DNA from: Nocardia testacea NBRC 100365
GTDB lineage: Bacteria; Actinomycetota; Actinomycetes; Mycobacteriales; Mycobacteriaceae
Direction of reading: 5' to 3'
Length of the DNA stretch: 51,491 nucleotides
Assembly (NCBI RefSeq): GCF_000308775.1
Contig: NZ_BAGJ01000181.1
Coordinates: 1 to 51,491 of the forward strand
Within the stretch, counting starts at the first letter, position 1; each line of letters begins with the position of its first letter. Under the pieces are notes generated by a model. It saw nothing but the letters and a program-made list of their open reading frames with translations, did no database searches and was not told the DNA's origin. The position numbers were made by a program, and so were the translations under genes. Shown here in pieces: positions 1-8,286 of this stretch.

Positions 1-103
1 AAGCGCCCGCGCCGAAGGCGCAAGTCTCGAGGCCTGAACGGCGGGACCTTCGGGGGCCTCGACCCCGCGGCGCCGAAGGCGCCGCAAATAAACACAGCAC
101 AGC
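1..103 (-). repeat. Palindromic repeat element, copy 1, abutting the gntR stop codon
   Basis: The 103 bases after the GntR gene contain three inverted repeats: GCGGCGCC-GAA-GGCGCCGC near 67-86, a smaller GCGCC-GAA-GGCGC near 10-23, and an enclosing TCGAGGCC/GGCCTCGA pair. Read on the minus strand from the stop codon, the sequence TGAGCTGTG..GCGGCGCCTTCGGCGCCGCGGGGTCG closely resembles the sequence that follows another gene at 5567. It probably acts as a transcription terminator for the GntR gene, but the resemblance to the second copy suggests a dispersed repeat. It may continue left of the window. Confidence 0.55.
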
Positions 104-895
104 TCAGGCGGTGGCGGCGTGGACCTCTTCGGGTTCTTCCTCGGCGCCGAGCAGTTCTTCGAATCGGGCGATGACCTTGTTGTGGTACATCCCGAACAGG
201 TCCTCGAACAGTGCCAGCTGGGCGGGGGTGGGTCCGGATTCCGATTCCCAGACCGCGATCAATGCCCGCCACACCAGGACGTGCAGATCCGCGGCCCCGG
301 CGAAGTAGGCGTCGACGGCCTCGGGGACTTCGAGCACCATTTCGCCGATGGAGTTGAGGATGGCGCGCTGCATACTCGATTCGAGGGCGACCAGCAGTTT
401 GCGTACCACGCCGATCTCGATGGCGAGGATGCGGCGGTAGTCGGGAACGTCCAGGCGCGCCAGCGTTTCCAGGGTGTCGATCTCGGCCTTCAGTTCGGCG
501 AGGTCGACCCCGGCCGCGGCCGCTACACCGTGGGCGAGGCCCGTGTAGGAGAGCAGTGCGTCCATCACGATGCCGCGCTCGACCTCGACGATATCGCGGA
601 ACATCTCTATCGCGACCTCGGGCATCGGGATGGAGAACCGGAAGAGGTGGCGGTAGACGTCCAGACCGCCGACCGCGCGGACCTCACGAATGGTGAAACC
701 CTTACCGCGCCGTGCCTCGACGAATCCGTAGGATTCCAGCCTGCCGAGGGTGAGCTGGGCGGTGGCCCGGTTCATTTCGAATTCTTCGGCGACCTGACGG
801 ACCGACGGCATCAGCTCACCCGGCTGATACTCCCCTGCGGCGACCCGCCGTGCCAGTTCGTCGGCGACATCGGCGACCACCGTGCGGGATCCCAT
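104..895 (-). CDS. GntR-family transcriptional regulator (FadR-like, helical C-terminal domain)
   Basis: This 263-residue protein has a GntR winged helix-turn-helix at about residues 8-68, with the typical LMPSVRQVAEEFEMNR recognition region followed by a wing near RRGKGF. The remaining 190 residues are predicted to be almost all alpha-helical, as in the ligand-binding FCD domain of FadR-type regulators, although I cannot place a metal-binding histidine set with confidence. The ATG at 895 is preceded by GAAAGGTG at a suitable distance. It is divergent from the UbiB-like gene at 995, and an inverted repeat lies between them, so it may repress itself and that neighbour. The effector is unknown. 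Confidence 0.85.
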   Translation of the reverse strand: MGSRTVVADVADELARRVAAGEYQPGELMPSVRQVAEEFEMNRATAQLTLGRLESYGFVEARRGKGFTIREVRAVGGLDVYRHLFRFSIPMPEVAIEMFRDIVEVERGIVMDALLSYTGLAHGVAAAAGVDLAELKAEIDTLETLARLDVPDYRRILAIEIGVVRKLLVALESSMQRAILNSIGEMVLEVPEAVDAYFAGAADLHVLVWRALIAVWESESGPTPAQLALFEDLFGMYHNKVIARFEELLGAEEEPEEVHAATA

Positions 896-930
896 GGATG
901 CACCTTTCTCGGCAGCTGATACGTCCCAGA

Positions 931-957
931 CAGTCTATGCGCAAATATGCCAGACTG
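931..957. promoter_or_regulatory. Inverted repeat in the gntR / UbiB-like divergent promoter
   Basis: CAGTCT at 931-936 and AGACTG at 952-957 form a 6-bp inverted repeat, and the 15-base centre contains a further imperfect dyad (ATGCGCAAATATGC). The site sits 36 bases from the GntR start and 38 from the UbiB-like start. Position and symmetry fit an autoregulatory GntR operator, but no footprint or consensus for this regulator is known to me. Confidence 0.4.
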
Positions 958-994
958 CACAGGAGAACAGGCGAATCGCTTCTGGGGATGAGGT

Positions 995-2368
995 ATGAGC
1001 AGTCGACGTGATCCCGGCGCGCCACCGGTGCGCCGGGCGCTGCGCAGCGCCAAGCTCGTAGCACTACCGGTCGCGTTCGCGGGCCGGCAGGCGGCCGGCG
1101 CGGGGCGCCGGGCGCTCGGCCGCCCGGCGCACGAGGTGAACCGGGATATCCAGACCCGGACCGCCGAGCACATGTTCGAGGTACTGGGTGAGCTGAAGGG
1201 GTGCGCGGCCAAACTCGGCCAGCTGCTGGCGATCTACCAGCTGGCGCTGCCCCGCGATATAGCCGCCCCGTATCAGGTCGCGCTGGCCCGGCTACAGGAT
1301 TCGGCGCCGGTGATGCTGCCCGCCACCGTGCACGCGGTATTGGCCGAGCATCTGGGGCCGGACTGGCGGGAACTGTTCCGCGAGTTCGACGATCGACGGG
1401 CAGCCGCCGCGTCGATCGGCCAGGTGCATCGCGGGGTCTGGCACGACGGGCGCGCGGTCGCGGTGAAGGTCATGTATCCGGGCGCCCGGACAGCGGTGGA
1501 GTCGGACCTGGTGCAGTTGCGGCGGATATCCACACTGGCTTCGGTGTTCCTGCCGGGCGCGGATGTGAAATCGGTGACCGAGGCACTCTGCGAGAGTGTG
1601 CGGGCGGAACTGGATTATGCCGCCGAGGCCGATAACCAGCGGGCGTTCGCCCGGACGTATGCCGCCAGTACCGAATTCCGGGTGCCCGAGGTGCTGGAGC
1701 AGCGCGGCGATGTGCTGGTCTCGGAATGGCTCGGCGGGATTCCGGCCACCCGGCTGATCGAATCCGGGAGCCGGGAGCAGCGGGACCGGGTCGGTGAGCT
1801 GATGATGCGGTTCGTGCTGACCGGCTGGGAAGAGCACGGGCTGCTGTATTGCGACCCGCATCCCGGCAATCTGCGGCTGCTCGCCGACGGACGGCTGGGG
1901 GTGGTGGATTTCGGCGCGTGCGCGCCGTGGCCGCATCCGGGTTTCACCCGGCTGGTGGTCGAGATGTGCGACGCGATCTTCAACGGCGGCCCGGCGGCCG
2001 TGGAGACGGCGGTGCGGGCACACGGGTTCGCGCTGCCCGGGCGCGCCTTCGACGCGGTGGCACTCGATGCTGCCCTGTCGGCCTGCGCGGAGCCGGTGCG
2101 GCACCCTCGATTCCGGATCACCACCCCGTGGTTGCGCAAACAGGTGCTGCGTACCACCGCTCTGCGGTTGACGAATGTGATGCGTGAGCTGACCCTGCCA
2201 CCGGATTGCACTCCGTTCGCACGGGCCGCGCTCACTCTGGTCGGTACCTTGAGCCAGCTGGAATGCGAATGCGATTTCGGTGACGAACTGCAGCGGTCGG
2301 TGCCCGAGCTCGGGGAGGTCTTCGCGGTCATGCGGAGCGCTCCGGCGCCGGGCGTATCGGCGAACTGA
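995..2368 (+). CDS. UbiB/ABC1/AarF-family atypical protein kinase-like protein
   Basis: This 457-residue protein belongs to the ABC1/UbiB (ADCK) family of atypical kinases, whose members are ATP-binding proteins associated with isoprenoid lipids such as quinones. The family marks are present: the KxGQ motif at K73-Q76, the alanine-rich loop AAAASIGQ at 136-143 in place of the kinase P-loop, a likely ATP-binding lysine at K158, the catalytic loop CDPHPGN with D287, and the metal-binding DFG at 305-307. There is no obvious membrane anchor. Actinobacteria use menaquinone, so a direct role in ubiquinone synthesis is unlikely and the substrate is unknown. The ATG at 995 follows a GGGGA/GAGG stretch. 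It is divergent from the GntR regulator, which may control it. Confidence 0.85.
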   Translation: MSSRRDPGAPPVRRALRSAKLVALPVAFAGRQAAGAGRRALGRPAHEVNRDIQTRTAEHMFEVLGELKGCAAKLGQLLAIYQLALPRDIAAPYQVALARLQDSAPVMLPATVHAVLAEHLGPDWRELFREFDDRRAAAASIGQVHRGVWHDGRAVAVKVMYPGARTAVESDLVQLRRISTLASVFLPGADVKSVTEALCESVRAELDYAAEADNQRAFARTYAASTEFRVPEVLEQRGDVLVSEWLGGIPATRLIESGSREQRDRVGELMMRFVLTGWEEHGLLYCDPHPGNLRLLADGRLGVVDFGACAPWPHPGFTRLVVEMCDAIFNGGPAAVETAVRAHGFALPGRAFDAVALDAALSACAEPVRHPRFRITTPWLRKQVLRTTALRLTNVMRELTLPPDCTPFARAALTLVGTLSQLECECDFGDELQRSVPELGEVFAVMRSAPAPGVSAN

Positions 2369-2391
2369 CACCCGGTGGCCGGATCGGGACG

Positions 2392-2421
2392 CCTCACCGT
2401 CTGGGACATTTTCCGGTGAGG
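2392..2421 (+). terminator. Stem-loop after the UbiB-like gene
   Basis: CCTCACCG (2392-2399) pairs perfectly with CGGTGAGG (2414-2421) around a 14-base loop that contains TTTT. It begins 24 bases after the UbiB-like stop codon and lies before the convergent SGNH gene. No U-tract follows, so it is a plausible but not certain terminator. Confidence 0.4.
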
Positions 2422-2466
2422 GAACGTAATTTGCGGAAATTCTATCCTATTTATCCGCGAGAGCGC

Positions 2467-3066
2467 TCAGTAACCCACCCAACGGCGCCATGCGGGCAGC
2501 AGCCACTCGGCGAACGCGGCATATCCCTCCGCCGCGGGATGTGCCCCGTCACCGGCCCGCACCTGCTCCCGCCAGACCGTATCCGCGGCCAGCAGCCGGA
2601 ACGACGCCGCGTACGGCACGCCGAACTCGGCACACGTCTGCTCGAAACGCCGATCCAACTCCTCGATCCGCCGATTGTGCCCGGTCTCGTCGACCGGCGG
2701 CGGCCCCACCACCAGCACCGGCCACTCCTGCGCCTGCGCGCTGGTGAGCAGCACGGACAGATTCGTCACCGAGTTCCGCTCCTCGACCAGGCGCCGCCCC
2801 TCGGCTACCACGGTGTCGTTCACCCCGAAGGAGAACACGACCCGTCCGTCCGTCCCCGCCGGCAGGCGCACCAGGCATTCCGCCGACCATCGCGCGACGA
2901 TATCGGCGGAGGTGTGCCCGCGCACCCCGAGGTTGTATGTGGTCCACGCCGCTCCGGCGGCCCGGGCGTGCGCGGTCAGTCGGCCGGTCCAGCCCAGAGC
3001 CTGCGGGTCGCCCACGCCGGCGACGAAAGAATCTCCCACGAAACAGATGCGTTGATCACCACTCAC
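2467..3066 (-). CDS. SGNH/GDSL-family hydrolase
   Basis: This 199-residue protein carries all four SGNH-hydrolase blocks. Block I is FVGDSFVAG with the nucleophile S13, block II is a conserved glycine in NLGVRGHTS, block III is FGVND with N83, and block V is GDGAHP with D173 and H176. Such enzymes are esterases, lipases or acyltransferases; the substrate cannot be read from the sequence. No signal peptide is visible, so a cytoplasmic location is likely. The frame stays open upstream, but homology begins only at VSGDQRI, so I chose the GTG at 3066; the upstream extension would run into the divergent membrane-protein gene. The Shine-Dalgarno sequence is weak (CAGGG directly before the start). 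Confidence 0.8.
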   Translation of the reverse strand: MSGDQRICFVGDSFVAGVGDPQALGWTGRLTAHARAAGAAWTTYNLGVRGHTSADIVARWSAECLVRLPAGTDGRVVFSFGVNDTVVAEGRRLVEERNSVTNLSVLLTSAQAQEWPVLVVGPPPVDETGHNRRIEELDRRFEQTCAEFGVPYAASFRLLAADTVWREQVRAGDGAHPAAEGYAAFAEWLLPAWRRWVGY

Positions 3067-3184
3067 CCCTGGATTCTGACAGCGTGTTGGTGTGTATCGT
3101 CCGGCTCGGGCTCCTGCATACTCACCTGCTGGTGGGCGTGACCGGCCCGTCAGCGTCACCTCGATCCGAAAGTACCGATACGAC

Positions 3185-5569
3185 ATGCGAGTCGATGGGC
3201 GGGAGATCCCGGTCACGGGCAGTCTCCTCCAGCCGCTCACGCGGCGGACCAGCGATATTCTCCGTGTCGTCTTCGCGGCCGTCGGTGTGGCCGTGGTCAT
3301 CGCCGGTTCGCTGATCACCCGGCCCGAATGGCTCGCGCTGGAACGTTCGGTATCCAATATCGTCGGATTCCTCAACCCCGACCAGTCGAACCTGGTCTAT
3401 CTGCTGTACGGGATCGTCATCCTCATCCTGCCGTTCGCGATCCTGGTGGAGCTGGCGTTCGGACGGCAGTGGAAACTGCTCGCCGGATACGCCACCGCCG
3501 GGCTCACCGCGGTACTGCTGCTGTCCATCACCCCCAGCGGGTTGTCGGCACCGCAGTGGCACCTACAGGTCCCGGAGAATCTGGACGACAAAACCTTCCT
3601 GCAGCAGTTCCTGGACGACCCCCGCTGGATCGCCATGCTGGCCGCGGTGCTCACCGTCTCCAGCCCGTGGCTGCCGGTGCGGCCGCGGCGGTGGTTGTGG
3701 GTCCTGCTGCTGGCCTTCGCGCCGATCCACCTGGTGGTCAGCACCGTGGTCCCGGCCCGCGCCATGTTCGGCCTGGTGGTCGGCTGGCTGGTCGGGGCCG
3801 TGATCGTACTGCTGGTGGGCACCCCGGCACTGGAGGTGCCCCTGGATGCCGCGGTACGCCAGCTGGCCCGCCGAGGCTACACCGTCACCCGGTTCACCGT
3901 CGTGCGGCCGGCCGGACCCGGCGCGCTGCTGCTCTCGGCCACCGTGGAGGAGCGCGAGCGGGCGCTGGTGGTCGAACTGTACGGCAAGAACCAGCGTTCG
4001 CTGAGCGCGCTGCGCCAGCTGTGGCGCTGGCTGACCTTCCGCTCCAGCGAGACCGCGCCGCTACACGGTTCCATGCATCGCGCGGTCGAGCATCGCGCGC
4101 TGATGGCGATCGCGCTGGCCGAACTCGACCTGGCCGCGCACCGGCCGGTCACGGTGGCCGGATTACCGCGCGGCTGGATGCTGTACGCGCATACGCTGCC
4201 GGCGGGGCGTTCGATCGAACAGGACCCCGCCGATACCGCGGCACTGGATTCGGTGTGGCGGGCGTTGACGGTTCTGCGCGAGCGCGGGATCGCGCACGGC
4301 GAGTTGCGGCCCGCCGAGATCCGGGTAGGACCCGACGGTGCGCTGTTCGGCGGGTTCACCGCGGCGGAACTGTGCGCCTCCGACGCGCAGCTGCAATCCG
4401 ATATCGCCCAGCTGCTGGTCTCGATGACGGCGGTCTTCGGCGCCGAGGCGGCGGTGCGGTCGGCGATCGACGTGCTCGGCGAGCAGACCGTACTCACCGC
4501 GTCGCGCCGGCTCACCAAATTCGCCATGCCCGGCGGGATCCGCAAATCCATTCCGGACTGGAAATCGGTGGTCTCGGCCGCGCGGGAAGAGGTCCGCACC
4601 CAGACCGGCGAGGACCGCATCGAAGCCGAGCAGATCACCCGGTTCAACCGCAAAAGCCTCATCCAGCTGGTGCTGCTGATCGGCCTGGTCTATGTGGCCT
4701 ACCCGTTCATCAGCGCGGTACCGACCTTCTTCACCCAGCTCAAAGAGGCCAACTGGTGGTGGGCCCTGGCCGGCCTGGCACTGTCGTCGCTGACCTACCT
4801 CGGTACCGCCGCGGCCCTGTGGGCGTGCGCCTCCAGTGTGGTGAAGTACTGGCCGCTGGTCCTCATGCAGATCGCGAACACCTTCGCCGCCACCACCACT
4901 CCCGCGCGCGTGGGCGGGCTGGCGCTGAGCGTGCGCTTCCTGCAAAAGGGCGGAGTCGGCGCGGTGCGGGCCACGGCGGCGGTGGCGCTGCAGCAGGCCG
5001 TGCAGGTCTGCACGCATATCGGGTTGCTGGTGTTGTTCAGTGTGGCCGCCGGGACCTCGGCGGATCTGTCGCATTTCGTCCCCTCGCCGACGATCCTCTA
5101 TCTGATCGCGGGGGTCGGGGTGGGGATCGTCGGCACTTTCATGTTCGTGCCGAAACTGCGTCGCTGGCTGAACAATTCGGTGCTCCCACAAGTGCAGGAG
5201 GTGGTCGGCGAGCTGGCGCTGCTGGCCCGCGACCCGAAACGCTGCGTGGTCATCGTGCTCGGCTGCGCGGCTCTGACCCTCGGGCAGGCACTCGCGCTGT
5301 TCGCCAGTGTCCAGGCGTTCGGCGGCGGTACGACCTTCGTCACCGTCACCATCGTGACGATGATCGGCGGCACCCTGGCCTCGGCCGCGCCGACGCCGGG
5401 TGGTGTCGGCGCGGTCGAGGCCGCGCTGATCGGCGGTCTGGCCGCATTCGGCCTGCCCGCCGCGGTGGCGGTGCCTTCGGTACTGCTCTACCGAGTGCTC
5501 ACCTGCTGGATTCCGGTGTTCTGCGGCTGGCAGGTGATGCGCTGGATGACCGAGAAGAACATGATCTGA
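3185..5569 (+). CDS. Large membrane protein: YbhN/LPG-synthase-TM-type flippase domain with an internal pseudokinase-like region
   Basis: About 794 residues. Residues 23-215 contain several hydrophobic helices. Residues 240-470 form a soluble region with a degenerate protein-kinase signature: IAHGELRPAEIR at 369-380 resembles a catalytic loop with the aspartate replaced by glutamate, followed by LFGGF where DFG is expected. Residues 490-794 form a second multi-helix membrane domain typical of the UPF0104/YbhN family, the domain that accompanies lysylphosphatidylglycerol synthases and is linked to lipid flipping, including the TPARVGG and TPGGVGAVEA motifs. No lysyl-transferase domain follows. 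The ATG at 3185 is the first plausible start; the frame is open further upstream but that part is not membrane-like. A glycolipid or phospholipid translocase with a regulatory pseudokinase is an inference. Confidence 0.8.
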   Translation: MRVDGREIPVTGSLLQPLTRRTSDILRVVFAAVGVAVVIAGSLITRPEWLALERSVSNIVGFLNPDQSNLVYLLYGIVILILPFAILVELAFGRQWKLLAGYATAGLTAVLLLSITPSGLSAPQWHLQVPENLDDKTFLQQFLDDPRWIAMLAAVLTVSSPWLPVRPRRWLWVLLLAFAPIHLVVSTVVPARAMFGLVVGWLVGAVIVLLVGTPALEVPLDAAVRQLARRGYTVTRFTVVRPAGPGALLLSATVEERERALVVELYGKNQRSLSALRQLWRWLTFRSSETAPLHGSMHRAVEHRALMAIALAELDLAAHRPVTVAGLPRGWMLYAHTLPAGRSIEQDPADTAALDSVWRALTVLRERGIAHGELRPAEIRVGPDGALFGGFTAAELCASDAQLQSDIAQLLVSMTAVFGAEAAVRSAIDVLGEQTVLTASRRLTKFAMPGGIRKSIPDWKSVVSAAREEVRTQTGEDRIEAEQITRFNRKSLIQLVLLIGLVYVAYPFISAVPTFFTQLKEANWWWALAGLALSSLTYLGTAAALWACASSVVKYWPLVLMQIANTFAATTTPARVGGLALSVRFLQKGGVGAVRATAAVALQQAVQVCTHIGLLVLFSVAAGTSADLSHFVPSPTILYLIAGVGVGIVGTFMFVPKLRRWLNNSVLPQVQEVVGELALLARDPKRCVVIVLGCAALTLGQALALFASVQAFGGGTTFVTVTIVTMIGGTLASAAPTPGGVGAVEAALIGGLAAFGLPAAVAVPSVLLYRVLTCWIPVFCGWQVMRWMTEKNMI

Positions 5570-5690
5570 GCTGTGTTGATGGCGGCGCCTCCGGCGCCGC
5601 GGGTCGGCGCCCTGTGACCCCGGTTCTTCACTCCAGCGCTCAGTCGCTGCGCTCCTTCGCTCTGTCGCTCCAGAACCGGGGGCGGGCCCC
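5567..5690 (+). repeat. Palindromic repeat element, copy 2, abutting a stop codon
   Basis: Starting at the TGA of the membrane-protein gene, the sequence reads TGAGCTGTGTTG followed by the hairpin GCGGCGCC (5582-5589) / GGCGCCGC (5593-5600), then CGGGTCGG. This matches the minus-strand sequence after the GntR gene. It continues into a larger stem-loop in which CCCCGGTTCT (5618-5627) pairs with AGAACCGGGG (5672-5681). The 44-base loop between them is rich in CGCT/CTCC words. The element probably terminates transcription and is likely to occur elsewhere in the genome. Confidence 0.6.
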
Positions 5691-5720
5691 GACCATCAAC
5701 GCGGACCATCCGGGGTAGAA

Positions 5721-5975
5721 GAAGGGTCTGCGCAGACGTGCACCTCGACCGGCCTGGTGAGGCTCACTGCACTGTCAATGCACAATCGTCGCCTCTCCGA
5801 GCCGCCGGCCGCGCACGCTCGAGAACCGGGACGCACCCCGGCCACAGCAGGGTCTATGCAGATGTGCGCCCCGACCGGCCTCGGCGGGAGGTCTACAGCA
5901 CTGTCGGTGCTCGATGGCCGCCGATCGGCCGAGGCCCACGTTCAGCCACCCTGGAACCGGTCGAGCGTCGGCGCC
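5721..5975. repeat. Imperfect tandem duplication of about 126 bases
   Basis: Two adjacent related units fill most of this non-coding stretch. Unit 1 begins near 5721 with AGGGTCTGCGCAGACGTGCA and unit 2 near 5847 with AGGGTCTATGCAGATGTGCG. Matching words continue in the same order in both units: CGACCGGCCT, GCACTGTC, and a final GAACCGG. The offset is 126 bases. I see no convincing gene in the roughly 410-base gap between 5570 and 5981; the open frames there lack ribosome binding sites and protein-like composition. Confidence 0.55.
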
Positions 5976-5981
5976 GGAGGG

Positions 5982-6575
5982 TCAATCGAGATCGTTGAAG
6001 GCGTCCGCGGTGGTGCGGAGGCCGGCGCTGACGAGCGCGATATTCGCCAGGGAGGCCGTGTGGACCTGGGGGTCGGCGGCGGCGACGCAGTCGGCGACCG
6101 TGTAGACGGTGAAGCCGAGATCGGTGCCGTGGCGTGCGGTCTGCTCCACGGTGAGGTTGGTGGCCACACCGGTCAGGAACAGGGTGTCGATATCGTGTTC
6201 GGCCAGCCAGCGTGGCAGATCGCTACCGGCCAGGCCGGACAGTTTCTGGTTGTCGACCACCCGGTCGGCCTGCCCGGCGATCTCGTCGATCAGCCGGCTA
6301 CCCGGAGCGTCCGGCCGGAACTCGTGCTGGGCGGCCCCGACCGATTGCATGAACCCGGTATTGCGCACCAGCCGCCCTTCCCCTTCCGGGACGGTGAATC
6401 GCGTGCAGATGATCGGCAGGCCCAGTTCGGCCGCCTGTTTGTGGAAGTCGGCAGCCCGCTGTACCACTCCGCTGGCGGCCACCGGTTCGGCCAGCATCGG
6501 GCCGAAGAACCCCTCCGGCCGAATAACGTTCACCTGCCAGTGCAGGGCGAGGACTGCAGCATGTTGATCCGACAT
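5982..6575 (-). CDS. Isochorismatase-fold protein with altered catalytic residues
   Basis: This 197-residue protein has the isochorismatase-like cysteine hydrolase fold throughout. In active members the triad is Asp-Lys-Cys. Here the first motif reads LALHWQVNVI with His12 at the usual Asp position, the lysine is present at K111 in DNQKLSGLAGSDL, and the nucleophile motif reads GVATNLTVEQTAR with Thr142 where Cys is expected. It is therefore probably not a classical hydrolase. Some family members, such as E. coli YecD as I recall it, also lack the cysteine, so this may be a recognised non-cysteine branch. The ATG at 6575 begins the homologous region. It lies downstream of the acyl-CoA synthetase on the same strand, 142 bases away. 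Confidence 0.8.
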   Translation of the reverse strand: MSDQHAAVLALHWQVNVIRPEGFFGPMLAEPVAASGVVQRAADFHKQAAELGLPIICTRFTVPEGEGRLVRNTGFMQSVGAAQHEFRPDAPGSRLIDEIAGQADRVVDNQKLSGLAGSDLPRWLAEHDIDTLFLTGVATNLTVEQTARHGTDLGFTVYTVADCVAAADPQVHTASLANIALVSAGLRTTADAFNDLD

Positions 6576-6717
6576 GGCGTAGATAATCGACCATGCGCGC
6601 CCGGGACGCACCACTGACCGGGAAAGTCCTGGCCACCGGGCGCGCCGGGGCTACCCGCGCAGGTGCGCGCCGGATCGGCGGAACCGATCCGGCGCAATGC
6701 TTCACGTGAAACGTTGC

Positions 6718-8286
6718 CTACGAATCGAGTTTGCGCAGTTCGACTTTCACGACCTTGCCGCTGGCGTTGCGCGGCAGTTCGGCCACGAGCACCAGCTCTT
6801 TCGGATGCTTGTAGCGGGCCAGGTTCTCGTTGAGGAACGACTCCAGTTCCGCGAGGGTGAGATCGTCGGCCGGATCGTTGAGCGCGACGACCGCGACCGG
6901 GACCTCGCCCCACTTCTCGTGCGCTTTGCCGATCACCGCGGCCTCGCGAATCTTCGGATGCGAGAACAGCACGTTCTCCACCTCGGCGCAGTAGATGTTC
7001 TCGCCGCCGGAGATGATCATGTCCTTCTTCCGGTCCACGACGTAGATGAAGCCCTCGTCGTCCTGGCGGACCAGATCGCCGGAGTGGAACCATCCGCCGG
7101 CGAACGCGTCCGCGGTCGCCTCCGGCTTGTTCCAGTACCCCGACATCATGGTGGGGCCGCGGTAGACGATCTCGCCGACCTCGCCGGGCGCCACATCGTT
7201 CATCTCGTCGTCGACGATACGGGCCTGGATGGTGGGGATGACCTTACCGACCGAACCGAGTTTGCGGATGGCGTCCTTGCCCTCGAGCACACAGGTGATC
7301 GGCGACATCTCGGTCTGCCCGAACACCGCGACATTGAAAGCGTCGGGGAATGCCTCGGCCATCGCCTTCAGCACCGTGTCCGACGCGGGGGCGGCGCCCC
7401 AGCTCAGCGCCCGCAGGGCGAGTTTGCGCTGCTTGACGGTCGGCTCGTCGCAGATCAGCTGCCACTGGGCGGGCACGCAGAACGCGGAGGTGGCCTGTTC
7501 GGCCTCCACGGCGTCGAGGAACTCGGTCGCGCTGAAGGCGCCCAGCGGATGCAGCACCGTCTTCGCGCCGAGCAGGAAAGCCGGTGCGAGGCTGCCGAGT
7601 CCGGCGATATGGAACAGCGGCGAGGTGCAGAAACCGATCGACTCCTGCTCCAACTGCAGTGCACGGATACAGGTGAGCGCCTGGGAGTTCATATTGCCGT
7701 AGGAGAGAATGGCGCCCTTGGGGCTGCCGGTGGTGCCCGAGGTGTACATGATGAGGCACGGCGTGTCCTCGGCGATATCGAGCGGGGTGTGCGCATCCCC
7801 CGTCTCGGCGATCGCGTCCTCGAAGCCGACGACCCCGTCACCACTGCCGCCGCCGATGACGAAGCAGTGCTCGAGGCTCGGTGCCTGCCCCTGCACGGCG
7901 GTGGCCAGCGGCTGCAGCACGGTATCGGTGACCACGGCCTTGGCGCCGCTGTCGCCGACGATATAGGCGACCTCGGGCGGGGTGAGGCGGAAGTTCACCG
8001 GCACCGCGATCGCGCCCAGAGCGTTGATCCCGAACACGGCCTCCAGGTATTCGGGGTAGTTGAGGGCCAGGATGAGGACCCGGTCGCCGAATCCGATGCC
8101 CCGGCGCGCGAGCGCGTCGGCGAATTTCTGCGACCGTTCGTGCAGCTGCCGCCACGTGGTGTCGGCACCGCGGAAACGCAGCGCCACCTCGTCCGGCCGC
8201 ATCACCGCATGCGTGGCGATCTGGTTGTTCCAGTGGTTGCGACGCGATCTGATCGGCTCGGCGAGGGCCTGCGCACCGGTGGACAT
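6718..8286 (-). CDS. Acyl-CoA synthetase (FadD5-like, AMP-forming)
   Basis: This 522-residue ANL-superfamily ligase activates a carboxylic acid with ATP and joins it to coenzyme A. The P-loop signature MYTSGTTGSPKG, the FGQTE motif, the hinge-region GDLVRQDDEGFIYVVDRKKD and the C-terminal ASGKVVKVELRK lysine motif are all present. The N-terminal stretch WNNQIATHAVMRPDEVALRF closely recalls mycobacterial FadD5, which lies in the mce1 operon, so a role in recycling imported fatty acids is possible but inferred. The ATG at 8286 follows GAGGAG at good spacing; the longer frame has no ribosome binding site. It is divergent from the nitronate monooxygenase gene. Confidence 0.9.
   Translation of the reverse strand: MSTGAQALAEPIRSRRNHWNNQIATHAVMRPDEVALRFRGADTTWRQLHERSQKFADALARRGIGFGDRVLILALNYPEYLEAVFGINALGAIAVPVNFRLTPPEVAYIVGDSGAKAVVTDTVLQPLATAVQGQAPSLEHCFVIGGGSGDGVVGFEDAIAETGDAHTPLDIAEDTPCLIMYTSGTTGSPKGAILSYGNMNSQALTCIRALQLEQESIGFCTSPLFHIAGLGSLAPAFLLGAKTVLHPLGAFSATEFLDAVEAEQATSAFCVPAQWQLICDEPTVKQRKLALRALSWGAAPASDTVLKAMAEAFPDAFNVAVFGQTEMSPITCVLEGKDAIRKLGSVGKVIPTIQARIVDDEMNDVAPGEVGEIVYRGPTMMSGYWNKPEATADAFAGGWFHSGDLVRQDDEGFIYVVDRKKDMIISGGENIYCAEVENVLFSHPKIREAAVIGKAHEKWGEVPVAVVALNDPADDLTLAELESFLNENLARYKHPKELVLVAELPRNASGKVVKVELRKLDS

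Noticed and set aside
4163..5191. Open frame of 342 codons on the minus strand
   Set aside because: It is antisense to the well-supported YbhN-type membrane protein and has an Arg/His/Gln-rich composition without domains.
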